Origin: Sulfitobacter sediminilitoris
GTDB taxonomy: Bacteria > Pseudomonadota > Alphaproteobacteria > Rhodobacterales > Rhodobacteraceae
Assembly (NCBI RefSeq): GCF_010667575.1
Contig: NZ_JAABNT010000007.1
Coordinates: forward strand, 1 to 64,000
Direction: 5' to 3'
Length of the DNA stretch: 64,000 bases
Below, one piece after another: positions 55,475 to 64,000 of the stretch. The notes beneath the pieces were generated by a model. That model searched no databases and was not told the DNA's origin. It was given only the letters and a program-made list of their open reading frames with translations. The translations under genes and the position numbers were made by a program. The stretch's first letter is position 1, and the number at the start of each line of letters is the position of its first letter.

Positions 55475-57889
55475 TCAGGTGCCGCGTCGCTTGGCACGCA
55501 AGGTTGGATCAGCCTGTGTCGGGTCTTCTGGCCAGGGATGACGCGGGTAGCGGCCACGCATATCCTTGCGCACATCCGCATAGGAACTGGCCCAGAAACC
55601 GGGCAGGTCCATCGTCACTTGTACCGGGCGCTGGGCGGGGGACAACAGCGTAATCTGCAACGGCTGACCTGCCACTTGCGGATGCCGCGTGACGCCGAAC
55701 AATTCCTGCAGGCGCAGGGCGATCTGCGGCGCGTCCCCGTCGTAATCAATTGGTACCTTTCGGCCCAATGGCGTCACGAAATGCGCAGGCGCTGCGCGAT
55801 CAAGCTCTTGTTGCGCGTCCCAGCTGAGCCGCGCACGCAAGGCCGGGAGCAGGTCGAAGTTCTTCCACTCGCCCGCTGTGCGCACGCCGTCCAGATGTGG
55901 CAGCAGCCAGTCCTCCAGCGTTTCCATCAGGTGGGCATCGCTGAAATCGGGGAAATCCGGCCCCATCAGGCGCGCCCGCGCCAGAAACCGCTGCGCGGGT
56001 GGGGCAGGGTTCAGGCCCAACTGTCGCACCCCATCAAGCATGGCCAGAGCAACCGCGTCAGCTGGCGCGTCAGGCCAAGTGCGGTCATCCAGCACCAAAG
56101 CGCCAAAGCGTTCCTGTTTGCGCGCCAGCACGCGGGCATCGCGCCGGGACCACTGGCACAGGTTCTGCCAGACGATTTGGTCCGAAAAGAGCCCACGCAG
56201 TTCTGCTTCGGTCAACCGGGCGGCCTGTCGGACCTTGGCCTCGCGTGGATCCCCGTCAAGGTCCGTGGCCACGATCAAGCGCTCGCCCGCCATGGGATCG
56301 CTGTCGGGCAACACGGCCCCTTTGCCGCCCGACAGCACAAAGCGCGGCGCATCGCCCTTGCGACGCAGGCCAACGCGGTCAGGATAGGCGAGGGCGGCGA
56401 GCGGTCCGATATCATTGGGTCCATCGTCCGACTGTCCCCGCGCCAGCCGTTTCGCTTCCTGTCGGATCCGCGCAATGGTGGGGGCATGGGGCTGGGTGGC
56501 TGTGCGCTTTCCCTCAACCGCGTCCATCCGCTGTGCCAGATCCACGCCCGCGCCGCGCATCGGGTCGCGTTCTGCCAAAAGCGCGGCCAGTGTCGCCGCC
56601 CGCTTGCCGCCACGGCTGACCATATGGGCAAGCCGGGGGTGCAGCGGCAGCCGCGCCAGGGCGCGCCCGTGATCGGTGATGCGCCCCTGCGCATCGAGCG
56701 CGTCCAGCATCTGCAGCACGGCACGGGCCTCATCCAGCCGCCCCTCGTGTGGCGGCGTGACAAAGGCCAGATCGGCAGCCTCTGCTCCCCAAAGCGCGAG
56801 TTCCAGCGCAAAGCCGCTCAAATCGCCTGCTTCGATCTCGGCCGGGGGATAGGCGGCAAGCGCGCCTTCCTCGCCTTTGGTCCAGAGTTTATAGGCGACG
56901 CCTTCGGAGACACGCCCGGCGCGGCCTGCGCGTTGCGTGGCTTCGGCCCGGGTGACTTTCTCGGTAACCAGCCGCGACATGCCAGAGGATGGATCGAACC
57001 GCGCCCGCCGGGCGCGGCCCGCATCGACCACGATCTGGATGCCTTCGATGGTCAGCGAGGTTTCGGCGATGGATGTCGCCAACACAATCTTGCGACCTTC
57101 TTTCGCGGGTTCAATCGCCTGCCGCTGCGCCTTGAACTCCATCGCGCCAAAGAGCGGGGCAAGCACACAATCCGGCGGGATATGCGGCTTCAACAAGGCT
57201 TCGGTGCGCCTGATTTCGCCTTCGCCGGGCAGAAAGACGAGGGCCGAACCCGGTGCCTCGGACAGAGCTTTCAGCACCAGATCGGCGGTTGCCTCTTCCA
57301 GACGCCTGTTGCCGACGGGTTTGTCGAGCCAGACCGACGCGACCGGAAAGCTGCGCCCCTCAGAGGTGACAACCGGCGCCTGCATCAGATCGGCCACCGG
57401 GGCGGCATCAAGCGTTGCGGACATGGCCACCAGCAGCAGATCGTCACGCAGCGCCTCTGCGACCTCGAGGCAGAGCGCCAGTCCAAGATCGGCATTGAGG
57501 GAGCGTTCATGAAATTCATCGAAGATCACCGCGCCGACGCCGGGCAGTTCGGGGTTATCCTGCAACATCCGCGTGAGGATCCCTTCGGTGACGACCTCGA
57601 TCCGCGTCGCCTTGCTGACAGCCGAGGCGCCGCGCACGCGGTAACCGACGGTTTGGCCCACCTCTTCACGCCGCGTCTGTGCCATCCTTTCGGCAGCGGC
57701 GCGGGCGGCGAGGCGTCGCGGCTCCAGCATGATAATCCGGCCCTGCGTGATCCCGGCGTCCAGCATCGCCAGCGGCACGCGGGTTGTCTTGCCCGCCCCG
57801 GGTGGTGCCTGCAGCACGACGCGTCCCGCCGCGCGCAGGGCGGCAATGACCTCGGGCAGGACGGCATCAATGGGCAGGGCGTCTGACAT
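55475..57889 (-). CDS. hrpB: ATP-dependent helicase HrpB
   Basis: 804 residues from ATG 57889 (SDALPIDAVLPEVIAALRAAGRVVLQAPPGAGKTTRVP); the frame runs on to 58750 but opposite the meaB gene. Walker A APPGAGKTT, DEFHERSLNADLGLA (DExH box), SATLDAAPVADLM, RAGRAGRVSEGVAYKLW, and the HrpB C-terminal region RYPRHPWPEDPTQADPTLRAK. A DExH helicase of broad distribution, probably RNA-related. Divergent from meaB by 81 bases. Confidence 0.93.
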   Translation of the reverse strand: MSDALPIDAVLPEVIAALRAAGRVVLQAPPGAGKTTRVPLAMLDAGITQGRIIMLEPRRLAARAAAERMAQTRREEVGQTVGYRVRGASAVSKATRIEVVTEGILTRMLQDNPELPGVGAVIFDEFHERSLNADLGLALCLEVAEALRDDLLLVAMSATLDAAPVADLMQAPVVTSEGRSFPVASVWLDKPVGNRRLEEATADLVLKALSEAPGSALVFLPGEGEIRRTEALLKPHIPPDCVLAPLFGAMEFKAQRQAIEPAKEGRKIVLATSIAETSLTIEGIQIVVDAGRARRARFDPSSGMSRLVTEKVTRAEATQRAGRAGRVSEGVAYKLWTKGEEGALAAYPPAEIEAGDLSGFALELALWGAEAADLAFVTPPHEGRLDEARAVLQMLDALDAQGRITDHGRALARLPLHPRLAHMVSRGGKRAATLAALLAERDPMRGAGVDLAQRMDAVEGKRTATQPHAPTIARIRQEAKRLARGQSDDGPNDIGPLAALAYPDRVGLRRKGDAPRFVLSGGKGAVLPDSDPMAGERLIVATDLDGDPREAKVRQAARLTEAELRGLFSDQIVWQNLCQWSRRDARVLARKQERFGALVLDDRTWPDAPADAVALAMLDGVRQLGLNPAPPAQRFLARARLMGPDFPDFSDAHLMETLEDWLLPHLDGVRTAGEWKNFDLLPALRARLSWDAQQELDRAAPAHFVTPLGRKVPIDYDGDAPQIALRLQELFGVTRHPQVAGQPLQITLLSPAQRPVQVTMDLPGFWASSYADVRKDMRGRYPRHPWPEDPTQADPTLRAKRRGT

Positions 57890-57970
57890 GGGGTTGTTAT
57901 CTGTCAAAGCAGGGACAAGGCCAAGGCCGGGGGATGGACAAATCCAGCAGCCATCCGCAAAAGATGGCCC

Positions 57971-58942
57971 ATGGATATCGAAGACCTTGCACAGCGCGTC
58001 AGCGCAGGAGAGCGGCGCGCCCTGGCGCGGGCCATCACACTCGTTGAATCCGGTCGTGCGGATCACCGTGCGCAGGCGGCAGACCTGCTGGCGGCGCTGC
58101 CGCAGGACAAACAGGCGCTGCGCATCGGGTTGTCCGGGACGCCGGGCGTGGGGAAATCCACTTTCATTGAAAGCTTTGGCATGATGCTGATCCGCAAGGG
58201 ATTGCGCGTGGCCGTTTTGGCGGTTGATCCGTCGTCCTCGCGGTCGGGCGGGTCGATTCTTGGGGACAAGACGCGCATGGATTTGCTGAGCCGGGAGAAG
58301 AACGCTTTTATAAGGCCCTCGCCCAGCCAGACCCATCTGGGAGGTGTGGCCCGGCGCACCCGCGAAGCGGTGCGGTTGTGCGAAGCGGCAGGCTTTGACG
58401 TGGTGCTGATTGAGACAGTGGGCGTGGGCCAGTCGGAAACCGTGGTGGCCGAGATGTCTGACCTTTTCCTGCTGCTGCTGGCCCCGGCGGGCGGGGATGA
58501 GCTGCAGGGCGTCAAACGGGGGATCATGGAGATGGCCGACATCATCCTGATCAACAAGGCCGATGGCGATCTGAAGCCAGCGGCGACACGGACCTGCGCG
58601 GATTACGCGGGGGCCTTGCGATTGCTGCGCAAGCGGCCGCAGGATCCGGAAGGGTATCCCTGCGCGATGACGGTGTCCGCGCTGGAGGAAAGCGGGCTTG
58701 AGACAGCTTGGGAAGCGATGGAGAAGCTGACCGCTTGGCGGCGAGAGCATGACTTCTGGGATCGCACGCGGGCGACGCAGGCGCGGTACTGGTTCACGGA
58801 AGACGTGAAACAGCGCTTACTGGCCCGATTGCAGGAGCCAGAGGCCAAAGCGGCGCTGGAGGCGTTAAGTGATGAGGTGGCGGCAGGAGAGGCGGACCCT
58901 TCGGTTGCAGCGCAGGCCTTCGTGGATCGTTTGGGCGGCTAG
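57971..58942 (+). CDS. meaB: Methylmalonyl-CoA mutase-associated GTPase MeaB (ArgK)
   Basis: 323 residues, G3E GTPase. P-loop LSGTPGVGKSTF, VDPSSSRSGGSILGDKTRM, IRPSPSQTHLGGVARRTREA, IETVGVGQSET and the NKAD base-recognition motif. It protects and loads methylmalonyl-CoA mutase with adenosylcobalamin in the propionyl-CoA pathway. The mutase genes are not in the window. Confidence 0.95.
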   Translation: MDIEDLAQRVSAGERRALARAITLVESGRADHRAQAADLLAALPQDKQALRIGLSGTPGVGKSTFIESFGMMLIRKGLRVAVLAVDPSSSRSGGSILGDKTRMDLLSREKNAFIRPSPSQTHLGGVARRTREAVRLCEAAGFDVVLIETVGVGQSETVVAEMSDLFLLLLAPAGGDELQGVKRGIMEMADIILINKADGDLKPAATRTCADYAGALRLLRKRPQDPEGYPCAMTVSALEESGLETAWEAMEKLTAWRREHDFWDRTRATQARYWFTEDVKQRLLARLQEPEAKAALEALSDEVAAGEADPSVAAQAFVDRLGG

Positions 58943-59060
58943 CACAATGCGGGAAATCCGGGAATTTTCAAACCGCGTTCTTCACAATAAGCGGCAATAG
59001 TATCGGGATTGCCCGTGGGTAATTCCTGATTTGATGCGTGAAATCATGCGCTCAGGTGCT

Positions 59061-59077
59061 GTTAATTAATAATTAAC
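59061..59077. repeat. AT-rich 17-bp perfect palindrome spanning the xerC stop
   Basis: GTTAATTA-A-TAATTAAC, covering the xerC TAA (complement of 59073-59075). It could be a short 3' hairpin, but it has no GC in the stem. Confidence 0.5.
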
Positions 59078-60023
59078 CAGCCTTGGGGTGGGTCCGGTTG
59101 TAGACTTCCATCAACCTTGCTGTGTCCACCGCCGTGTACGCCTGCGTGGTAGAGAGCGACGCATGGCCCAGCAATTCCTGGATCGCGCGCAGATCGCCAC
59201 CTGCATCCAGGAGATGCGTCGCGAAACTGTGCCGCATTGCGTGTGGTGTTGCTGTGGCGGGCAATCCCAACTGCATCCGTGCGTCGGCCATCACCTGTGC
59301 AATCGCCCGTTGGCTGAGCGCGCCGCCCCGGATCGCACGGAACAGGGGACCGTCTGCCTCGGGGGGATGAGGGCAAAGCCGGCAATAGGCCTCGACCGCA
59401 TCGCGGGCAGCGGGCAGGACCGGCACCACGCGTTCCTTGCCGCCCTTGCCGACGATCCTGAGCGTGTCGGGCAGGGGCGCATCGCGGCCTTTCAGGCCGA
59501 GCGCTTCGGAAATGCGCAGACCGCAGCCCCAGAGCAGGGTCAGAACCGCGACGTCGCGGGCGGCCACCCATGGCCGGTCTGACTGGATTTCCACGCAGTC
59601 GATCAGCGCTTTGGCCGCGTCCACCGCCAGGGGGCGCGGCAGTTTCTTTTGGTACTTCGGTGCACGGGTGGACAGGACCGCGGTAGGTTCAAACCCCTCG
59701 CGCTCGGCCAGCCAGCGATAGAAGGCCTTTACCGCTGACAGCTTGCGGGCCATCGACCTTGGCCCCACGTTGGGTCCGCGCGTGCGTGCCATCCATGCGC
59801 GCATATCGGTGATCGTGATTTTCGCAAGCGCGCCCAGCCCCTGAAGCTGTGCCTTGTGCTGCGTCATGAACGCCAGAAAATCCGCAACGTCGCCCTGATA
59901 GGCGGTGATCGTGTTTTCGGCGGCCCCTTTCAGGGCGCGCTGATGTTCGAGCCATGTTTGCAACGCGTCGCGCGCGGCGGGGCTGATCAGCCCGGTACTT
60001 TCAGAGAGATCCGGCCCGCTCAA
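59073..60023 (-). CDS. xerC: Tyrosine recombinase XerC
   Basis: 316 residues. N-terminal core-binding domain (~15-115) and catalytic domain with R170 (GCGLRISEAL), K193, H261-R264 (HAMRHSFATHLL), H287 (LLGHASLSTTQ) and Y296. Resolves chromosome dimers at dif with XerD. It overlaps the DUF484 gene by 4 bases; the order DUF484-xerC is typical of proteobacteria. Confidence 0.94.
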   Translation of the reverse strand: MSGPDLSESTGLISPAARDALQTWLEHQRALKGAAENTITAYQGDVADFLAFMTQHKAQLQGLGALAKITITDMRAWMARTRGPNVGPRSMARKLSAVKAFYRWLAEREGFEPTAVLSTRAPKYQKKLPRPLAVDAAKALIDCVEIQSDRPWVAARDVAVLTLLWGCGLRISEALGLKGRDAPLPDTLRIVGKGGKERVVPVLPAARDAVEAYCRLCPHPPEADGPLFRAIRGGALSQRAIAQVMADARMQLGLPATATPHAMRHSFATHLLDAGGDLRAIQELLGHASLSTTQAYTAVDTARLMEVYNRTHPKAG

Positions 60024-60727
60024 GACAGCCAGCGGCGCATGGCACGCTCAAACACGCCGGTGAAAAAGGTTAGCAGGTCAGTGCCTTGCTGGGGACCGAA
60101 CATATGCGGGTCTTCCGCACCCAGCACCAGCAGGCCGGGCAGGCGACCAGCGCCGAAATCCAGTTTCAGACAGGCCTCCGAGCGGATCCAGTCGGCCTTT
60201 TCTCCGTAGATATGCTCGGAGGCATCCTGAATGCTGCGCAAGGTGACCTGACGGGCCATGTTGCCGCGCCCTTGGGTAATGTAGTCGTCGATGAAACCGG
60301 GTTCCGCGACACTCAGCACCTCGCCCATGCGCTGTACGGCGGGATCATTGTCGTTCTGGACAGATTCGAGCACCAGTTTGACTGCATCGACACGCAGGAT
60401 TTCAGCCACTTCGCCGCCCAGATCGCGCAGGAAGGGTTCAAATTCCACCGGGTCGAGCATCCGCAAGATCGCGCGGTGGATCTGGTTCGTGCCGGCAAGA
60501 TTTTCGTAAGCCGCGGCGATGACGGACCGGTGCGTGTCCTCCAGCCGGTCCAGACGCGCCTCAAGCCGTTCCATCGCGATGCCACGCAGATCGACGATAT
60601 TTCCGCCCATCGCACGCTCATTAGCGGCGATCAGTGCCTGCATGACGTCACTGTCATCCAGAATCACATCCGGTTGCGAAATGATCGCCTCACGCAGGGC
60701 GTCTTCAATCTTGGGATTGCTGCTCAT
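60020..60727 (-). CDS. DUF484 family protein
   Basis: 235 residues. GAF-like C-terminal half: an N-terminal helical region with IISQPDVILDD and NIVDLRGIAMERLEARLDRLEDTHRSVI, then LLVLGAEDPHMFGPQQGTDLLTFFTGVFERAMRRWL. Family function unknown; linked to xerC in many genomes. Coupled to it here by ATGA. Confidence 0.9.
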   Translation of the reverse strand: MSSNPKIEDALREAIISQPDVILDDSDVMQALIAANERAMGGNIVDLRGIAMERLEARLDRLEDTHRSVIAAAYENLAGTNQIHRAILRMLDPVEFEPFLRDLGGEVAEILRVDAVKLVLESVQNDNDPAVQRMGEVLSVAEPGFIDDYITQGRGNMARQVTLRSIQDASEHIYGEKADWIRSEACLKLDFGAGRLPGLLVLGAEDPHMFGPQQGTDLLTFFTGVFERAMRRWLS

Positions 60728-61002
60728 CGTAGTCTCTTATTATTTGCGATCCGTATAACATGGGGGCAGGCGGAAATCTGCCCCCCGTTTGTGCAATTGA
60801 TGACCTGTGGCGGATCGGTGTCAGGCGGGGGCAATGAACGGTGTGCAGCGCCGCCTGCCTGCGCCAAATGGGTCGAAAAAGTGCCGAAGGTTCATCAAAT
60901 GCCGCTGCATTTTCACGCAATCAACACGGTTTTGCTGCATCTGGGGAGTGATATGGCGAAATTCCCCTGATGCAAGCTGCCTCTGCACCTTAGGATTTCG
61001 CC

Positions 61003-61089
61003 ATGATCAAGACACCCAACAGACCCAGTCAGATGTTTCCGCTGAGCCCAGCGGAACTGCGCGCATTGCTCGAAGCGCTGCGGCGCTGA
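61003..61089 (+). CDS. Candidate 28-residue small protein
   Basis: ATG at 61003 has TTAGGAT about 8 bases upstream; the product is MIKTPNRPSQMFPLSPAELRA... ending at TGA 61087-61089. It has a clear amphipathic C-terminal helix (PAELRALLEALRR). It lies between convergent-facing DUF484 and aldolase genes, only 3 bases from the aldolase stop. Real or chance is undecided. Confidence 0.35.
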   Translation: MIKTPNRPSQMFPLSPAELRALLEALRR

Positions 61090-61092
61090 TCC

Positions 61093-61746
61093 TTAAAGGA
61101 TTTTCTGACCCGTCTTGGCCCAATCGGCCATGAACTGCTCAAGCCCCTTGTCGGTCAGCGGGTGCGTGGACAGTTTCTTGATCACATCCGGGGGCGCGGT
61201 CACCACATCCGCGCCAATCAGGGCGCAATCCTGCACGTGGTTCACGGAACGGATGGACGCGGCGAGGATATTTGTCTCGAACCCATAATTGTCATAGACG
61301 GTTCGAATGTCCTGAATAAGGTCCATGCCATCAAGGTGGATGTCATCCAGACGCCCGATGAAAGGCGAGATGAACGTCGCGCCTGCCTTGGCTGCCAGGA
61401 GCGCCTGATTTGCAGAGAAGCAGAGTGTCACGTTGATCATGCGCCCTTCGCCCGACAGGACCTTGCAGGCTTTCAAACCGTCCCACGTCAACGGCAGTTT
61501 GATGGCGATGTTATCGGCGATCTCGGCCAGCTTGTGGCCTTCTGCAATCATGGCCTCGGCTTCCATCGCGACCACCTCGGCGCTGACCGGACCGTCAACC
61601 AGATCACAGATTTCCTTGGTGACTTCCATGATGTCGCGACCTGATTTCAGGATCAGCGACGGGTTGGTCGTTACACCGTCCACGATGCCCAGCTCGTTCA
61701 GTTCGGCGATGGCTTCGATTTCGGCAGTATCTACAAAGAATTTCAT
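61093..61746 (-). CDS. Fsa/TalC-type transaldolase-like aldolase
   Basis: 217 residues from ATG 61746 ([16 protein letters not shown]). TIM barrel with catalytic Lys in [58 protein letters not shown] and the C-terminal [13 protein letters not shown]. Fructose-6-phosphate aldolase or short-type transaldolase; which one cannot be decided by eye. A LacI-type palindrome lies 29 bases upstream. Confidence 0.93.
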   Translation of the reverse strand: MKFFVDTAEIEAIAELNELGIVDGVTTNPSLILKSGRDIMEVTKEICDLVDGPVSAEVVAMEAEAMIAEGHKLAEIADNIAIKLPLTWDGLKACKVLSGEGRMINVTLCFSANQALLAAKAGATFISPFIGRLDDIHLDGMDLIQDIRTVYDNYGFETNILAASIRSVNHVQDCALIGADVVTAPPDVIKKLSTHPLTDKGLEQFMADWAKTGQKIL

Positions 61747-61775
61747 GTGGCAGGTCTCCGCTTGGTGCATGTCTG

Positions 61776-61795
61776 TTGTGTTAACGCTAACACAA
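61776..61795. promoter_or_regulatory. LacI-family operator-like palindrome upstream of the aldolase gene
   Basis: Perfect arms TTGTGTTA and TAACACAA around ACGC, giving the TGTTAACGCTAACA core close to the LacI/PurR-type consensus. It is 30-49 bases before the ATG, so a bound regulator would block the promoter. No LacI gene is in the window. Confidence 0.65.
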
Positions 61796-61872
61796 ATGAG
61801 CTTGCCTTGGCTTTACCGCATGATCTGCGATGCTTAAAGCCTCAATTGCGCAAACGAGCTTTGGAACCTTTG

Positions 61873-64000
61873 GTGAGCCTGCCTGAATTCTTTGATCATG
61901 GTGATCTTGTGGCCGTATTGACCACGCAGCCCCTGGGCCGCGCGCTGGATTACCGCGCGCCCGAAGGCGGCTGTCATCTGGGCGCTTTTGTCGAGGTGCC
62001 GCTGGGGCCGCGCAAGGTGCTGGGTGTCATCTGGGGGCCGGGCCTGGGCGATTATGACCTGTCCAAGATCCGTCATGTGATCCGGGTGCTGGATGCCGCC
62101 CCGATGCGCGAGGAGATGCGCGTGTTTCTGGAACGTGCGGCGGCCTATACGCTGACAACGATGCCCGCGATGCTGCGGCTGGCCACGCGCGCACCGGGGC
62201 TGGGTGATCCGCCGTCGATGCGCAAGGTCTACCGGCGCGGCGATCAGGTGCCGGAGCGGATGACAGATGCGCGGCGACGGGTGCTGGAGGTGCTGGAGGA
62301 CTACGGAGATCTGTCCTTCACACTGAAGGAGTTGGCCGAGATGGCGGGCGTGACGTCATCGGTTGTCAAAGGATTGGCCAAACAGGGCGGCGTGCGCGAA
62401 GAGGACGCGCCGCGCGACATGCCTTATGCGCGGCTTGATCCGGATATGCCGGGTAAGGAACTGACCGAGGATCAGGCAGCAGCGGCGGCTGTGCTGGCTG
62501 ACGGTGTGCGGTCGGAAGCCTATGGCACGACGTTGCTGCGGGGCGTGACGGGATCAGGCAAGACCGAAGTCTATCTTGAGGCGGTGGCGGCGGCGTTGAG
62601 GGCCGGACGGCAGGCGCTGGTGCTGCTGCCCGAGATTGCCCTGACCGAGCAATTCCTGACCCGCGTGCAGGAACGCTTTGGCGCGAAGCCTGCGGAGTGG
62701 CATTCGGGGGCCACGATGACAGAGCGGCGGCGCATCTGGCGGATGGTGGGGCAGGGCCAGTGCCAGTTGGTGATCGGGGCACGCTCGGCGCTTTTCCTGC
62801 CGTACCAGAACCTTGGGCTGATCGTGGTCGATGAGGAGCATGACACCTCTTACAAGCAGGAAGAGGGCGTTCTTTATAATGCGCGGGACATGGCGGTGCT
62901 GCGCGCAGCAATCTGTGGGGCGCAGGTGGTGCTGGCCTCGGCCACGCCATCGCTTGAAAGCTGGGCTAATGTGGAGGCAGGCAAGTACCGGCGGCTGGAT
63001 CTGACCTCACGCTTCGGCCCTGCGGTGATGCCGACGATGGGCGCAATTGATATGCGGGGCGAGGGGTTGCCATCGGATCGGTGGGTGTCGCCCACCTTGC
63101 AAGCTGAGGTGAACAAGCGGCTGGAGAAGGGCGAGCAGGCGATGCTCTTCATCAACCGCCGGGGCTATGCGCCGATCACGCTCTGCCGGGCTTGCGGGCA
63201 CCAGATTGGCTGCGATCACTGCGACGCGCGGATGGTGGAACACCGGTTCCTCAAGCGGCTCATCTGTCACCAGTGCGGCGAGAGCAAGCCGATGCCGGAG
63301 GCCTGCCCGTCCTGCGAGGCCGAAGGACGGTTGGCCGCGGTGGGGCCGGGGGTGGAGCGGCTGGGCGAGGAGGCGGCGGCAATCTGGCCCGATGCGCGGA
63401 TTGCGACGCTGAGTTCGGATATGTACGGATCGGCCCGTGCGCTGAAGGCCGAAATCGCGGGCATTGCGGAGGGGGCTGCGGATATCGTCATAGGTACGCA
63501 GCTGGTGGCCAAGGGGCATAATTTCCCGAACCTGACCCTCGTTGGCGTCATCGACGCCGACCTTGGGTTGATGGGCTCGGATCTGCGCGCAGCGGAGCGG
63601 ACGTTCCAGTTGATGCGACAGGTTGCCGGGCGGGCCGGGCGGGCCGAAGCCCCGGGCACGGCGCTCTTGCAGACCTACCAGCCGGAGCATCCGGTCATCC
63701 GGGCCATTCTGGCGGGCGATGAGGAAGCGTTCTGGGCGGCGGAAGCGGCCGAGCGCAAACAGGCGGGCGTGCCGCCCTACGGGCGCATGGCCGGCATTAT
63801 CCTGTCGGGGCCGGATGTGGCGCAGGTTTTCGATGCAGGCAACCTGCTGGCGCGGCAGGACGCGCCGCTGCGCCGGATCGGGGCGCAGGTTTTCGGGCCA
63901 GCACCGGCCCCGATTGCGCGGGTCAGGGGGCGGCATCGGGTCAGGCTTTTGGTCAAGGCAGAGAAATCGGCGCCCTTGCAGGAGGCATTGGCGGCATGGG
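61873..64000 (+). CDS. priA: Primosomal protein N' / replication restart helicase PriA (3' end outside window)
   Basis: 709 codons are visible with no stop, of ~730 expected. GTG at 61873 is taken as start; TTG at 61870 is possible. N-terminal PEFFDHGDLVAVLTTQPLGRALDYRAPEGG (3'-end binding domain); Walker A GVTGSGKTEVY; DEEHDTSYKQEEG; zinc-binding cysteines in CRACGHQIGCDHCDARM and CHQCGESKPMPEACPSCEAEG; helicase VIGTQLVAKGHNFPNLTLVG and RAAERTFQLMRQVAGRAGR. Restarts stalled replication forks. Placed divergently from the aldolase. Confidence 0.95.
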   Translation, partial: MSLPEFFDHGDLVAVLTTQPLGRALDYRAPEGGCHLGAFVEVPLGPRKVLGVIWGPGLGDYDLSKIRHVIRVLDAAPMREEMRVFLERAAAYTLTTMPAMLRLATRAPGLGDPPSMRKVYRRGDQVPERMTDARRRVLEVLEDYGDLSFTLKELAEMAGVTSSVVKGLAKQGGVREEDAPRDMPYARLDPDMPGKELTEDQAAAAAVLADGVRSEAYGTTLLRGVTGSGKTEVYLEAVAAALRAGRQALVLLPEIALTEQFLTRVQERFGAKPAEWHSGATMTERRRIWRMVGQGQCQLVIGARSALFLPYQNLGLIVVDEEHDTSYKQEEGVLYNARDMAVLRAAICGAQVVLASATPSLESWANVEAGKYRRLDLTSRFGPAVMPTMGAIDMRGEGLPSDRWVSPTLQAEVNKRLEKGEQAMLFINRRGYAPITLCRACGHQIGCDHCDARMVEHRFLKRLICHQCGESKPMPEACPSCEAEGRLAAVGPGVERLGEEAAAIWPDARIATLSSDMYGSARALKAEIAGIAEGAADIVIGTQLVAKGHNFPNLTLVGVIDADLGLMGSDLRAAERTFQLMRQVAGRAGRAEAPGTALLQTYQPEHPVIRAILAGDEEAFWAAEAAERKQAGVPPYGRMAGIILSGPDVAQVFDAGNLLARQDAPLRRIGAQVFGPAPAPIARVRGRHRVRLLVKAEKSAPLQEALAAW

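Noticed and set aside
55451..57886. An 811-codon open frame antisense to hrpB
   Set aside because: Composition is Arg/Gly/Pro-rich shadow; the minus strand carries a full helicase.
57890..58750. N-terminal extension of the HrpB frame upstream of 57889
   Set aside because: It overlaps meaB on the other strand and shows no helicase similarity.

Overview
The window looks like a chromosomal segment of an alphaproteobacterium of the marine roseobacter group (Rhodobacterales). Evidence: GC-rich genes packed in short operons with ATGA overlaps; the order priA - transaldolase-like aldolase - DUF484 - xerC at the right end; a monomeric NADP-isocitrate dehydrogenase; TRAP and polyamine-type ABC transporters; a urease operon with an LprI-like gene between ureB and ureC; and PHA granule genes. 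Assignment is by protein-family recognition only; no database search was run.

Layout. 1-0.8 kb: 3' end of an IS91-like transposase and its trailing end. 0.8-5.7 kb: a signalling operon on the minus strand, read as six-PAS histidine kinase, single-domain receiver, then a receiver fused to a class III nucleotide cyclase. 5.7-12.1 kb: an accessory, visibly AT-richer island of debris and cargo: an IS110 transposase with an in-frame stop, a SAM methyltransferase between two ~160-bp direct repeats, a TPR fragment, a DNA-methylase/terminase chimera, a GT1-type glycosyltransferase and a headless serine resolvase. 12.2-20.6 kb: an operon for a carboxylate of the quinate/shikimate type (Gfo/Idh oxidoreductase, TRAP DctPQM, HpcH/HpaI aldolase, shikimate dehydrogenase, 3-dehydroshikimate dehydratase) facing its own GntR regulator, with two operator-like repeats between them. 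20.9-23.1 kb: monomeric isocitrate dehydrogenase. 23.8-29.1 kb: ureD-A-B-C-E-F-G, where ureB is fused in frame to an LprI-like secreted protein and ureD seems to start at ATC. 29.1-35.5 kb: a spermidine/putrescine-type ABC transporter with an ectoine-hydrolase-like M24 enzyme and an ArgE-like deacylase. 35.7-44.7 kb: storage lipid block: maoC-phaC-phaZ, a wax ester synthase/DGAT, an alpha/beta hydrolase, two phasins and a DUF445 protein. 44.8-48.0 kb: a CYP102 (BM3-type) self-sufficient P450. 48.4-49.2 kb: a response regulator and an Hpt protein, converging. 49.4-55.4 kb: oxidoreductases, a DsbA-fold isomerase, and an overlapping trio (M19 dipeptidase, 547-aa unknown, DUF3726). 55.5-64 kb: housekeeping genes hrpB, meaB, xerC, DUF484, a transaldolase-like gene with a LacI-type operator, and priA running off the edge.

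Working together: the DHS-dehydratase operon should take up an external cyclic carboxylate and deliver protocatechuate (the ring-cleavage genes are not here). The urease operon is complete for nickel insertion (D, E, F, G), but no nickel or urea transporter is present. The PHA block combines a hydratase that can feed R-3-hydroxyacyl-CoA, a synthase, a depolymerase and granule-coat proteins; the phasin promoter carries palindromes of the PhaR type overlapping its -35. The cyclase operon and a CRP-like box upstream of a hydrolase gene hint at cAMP-type control, which is inference only.
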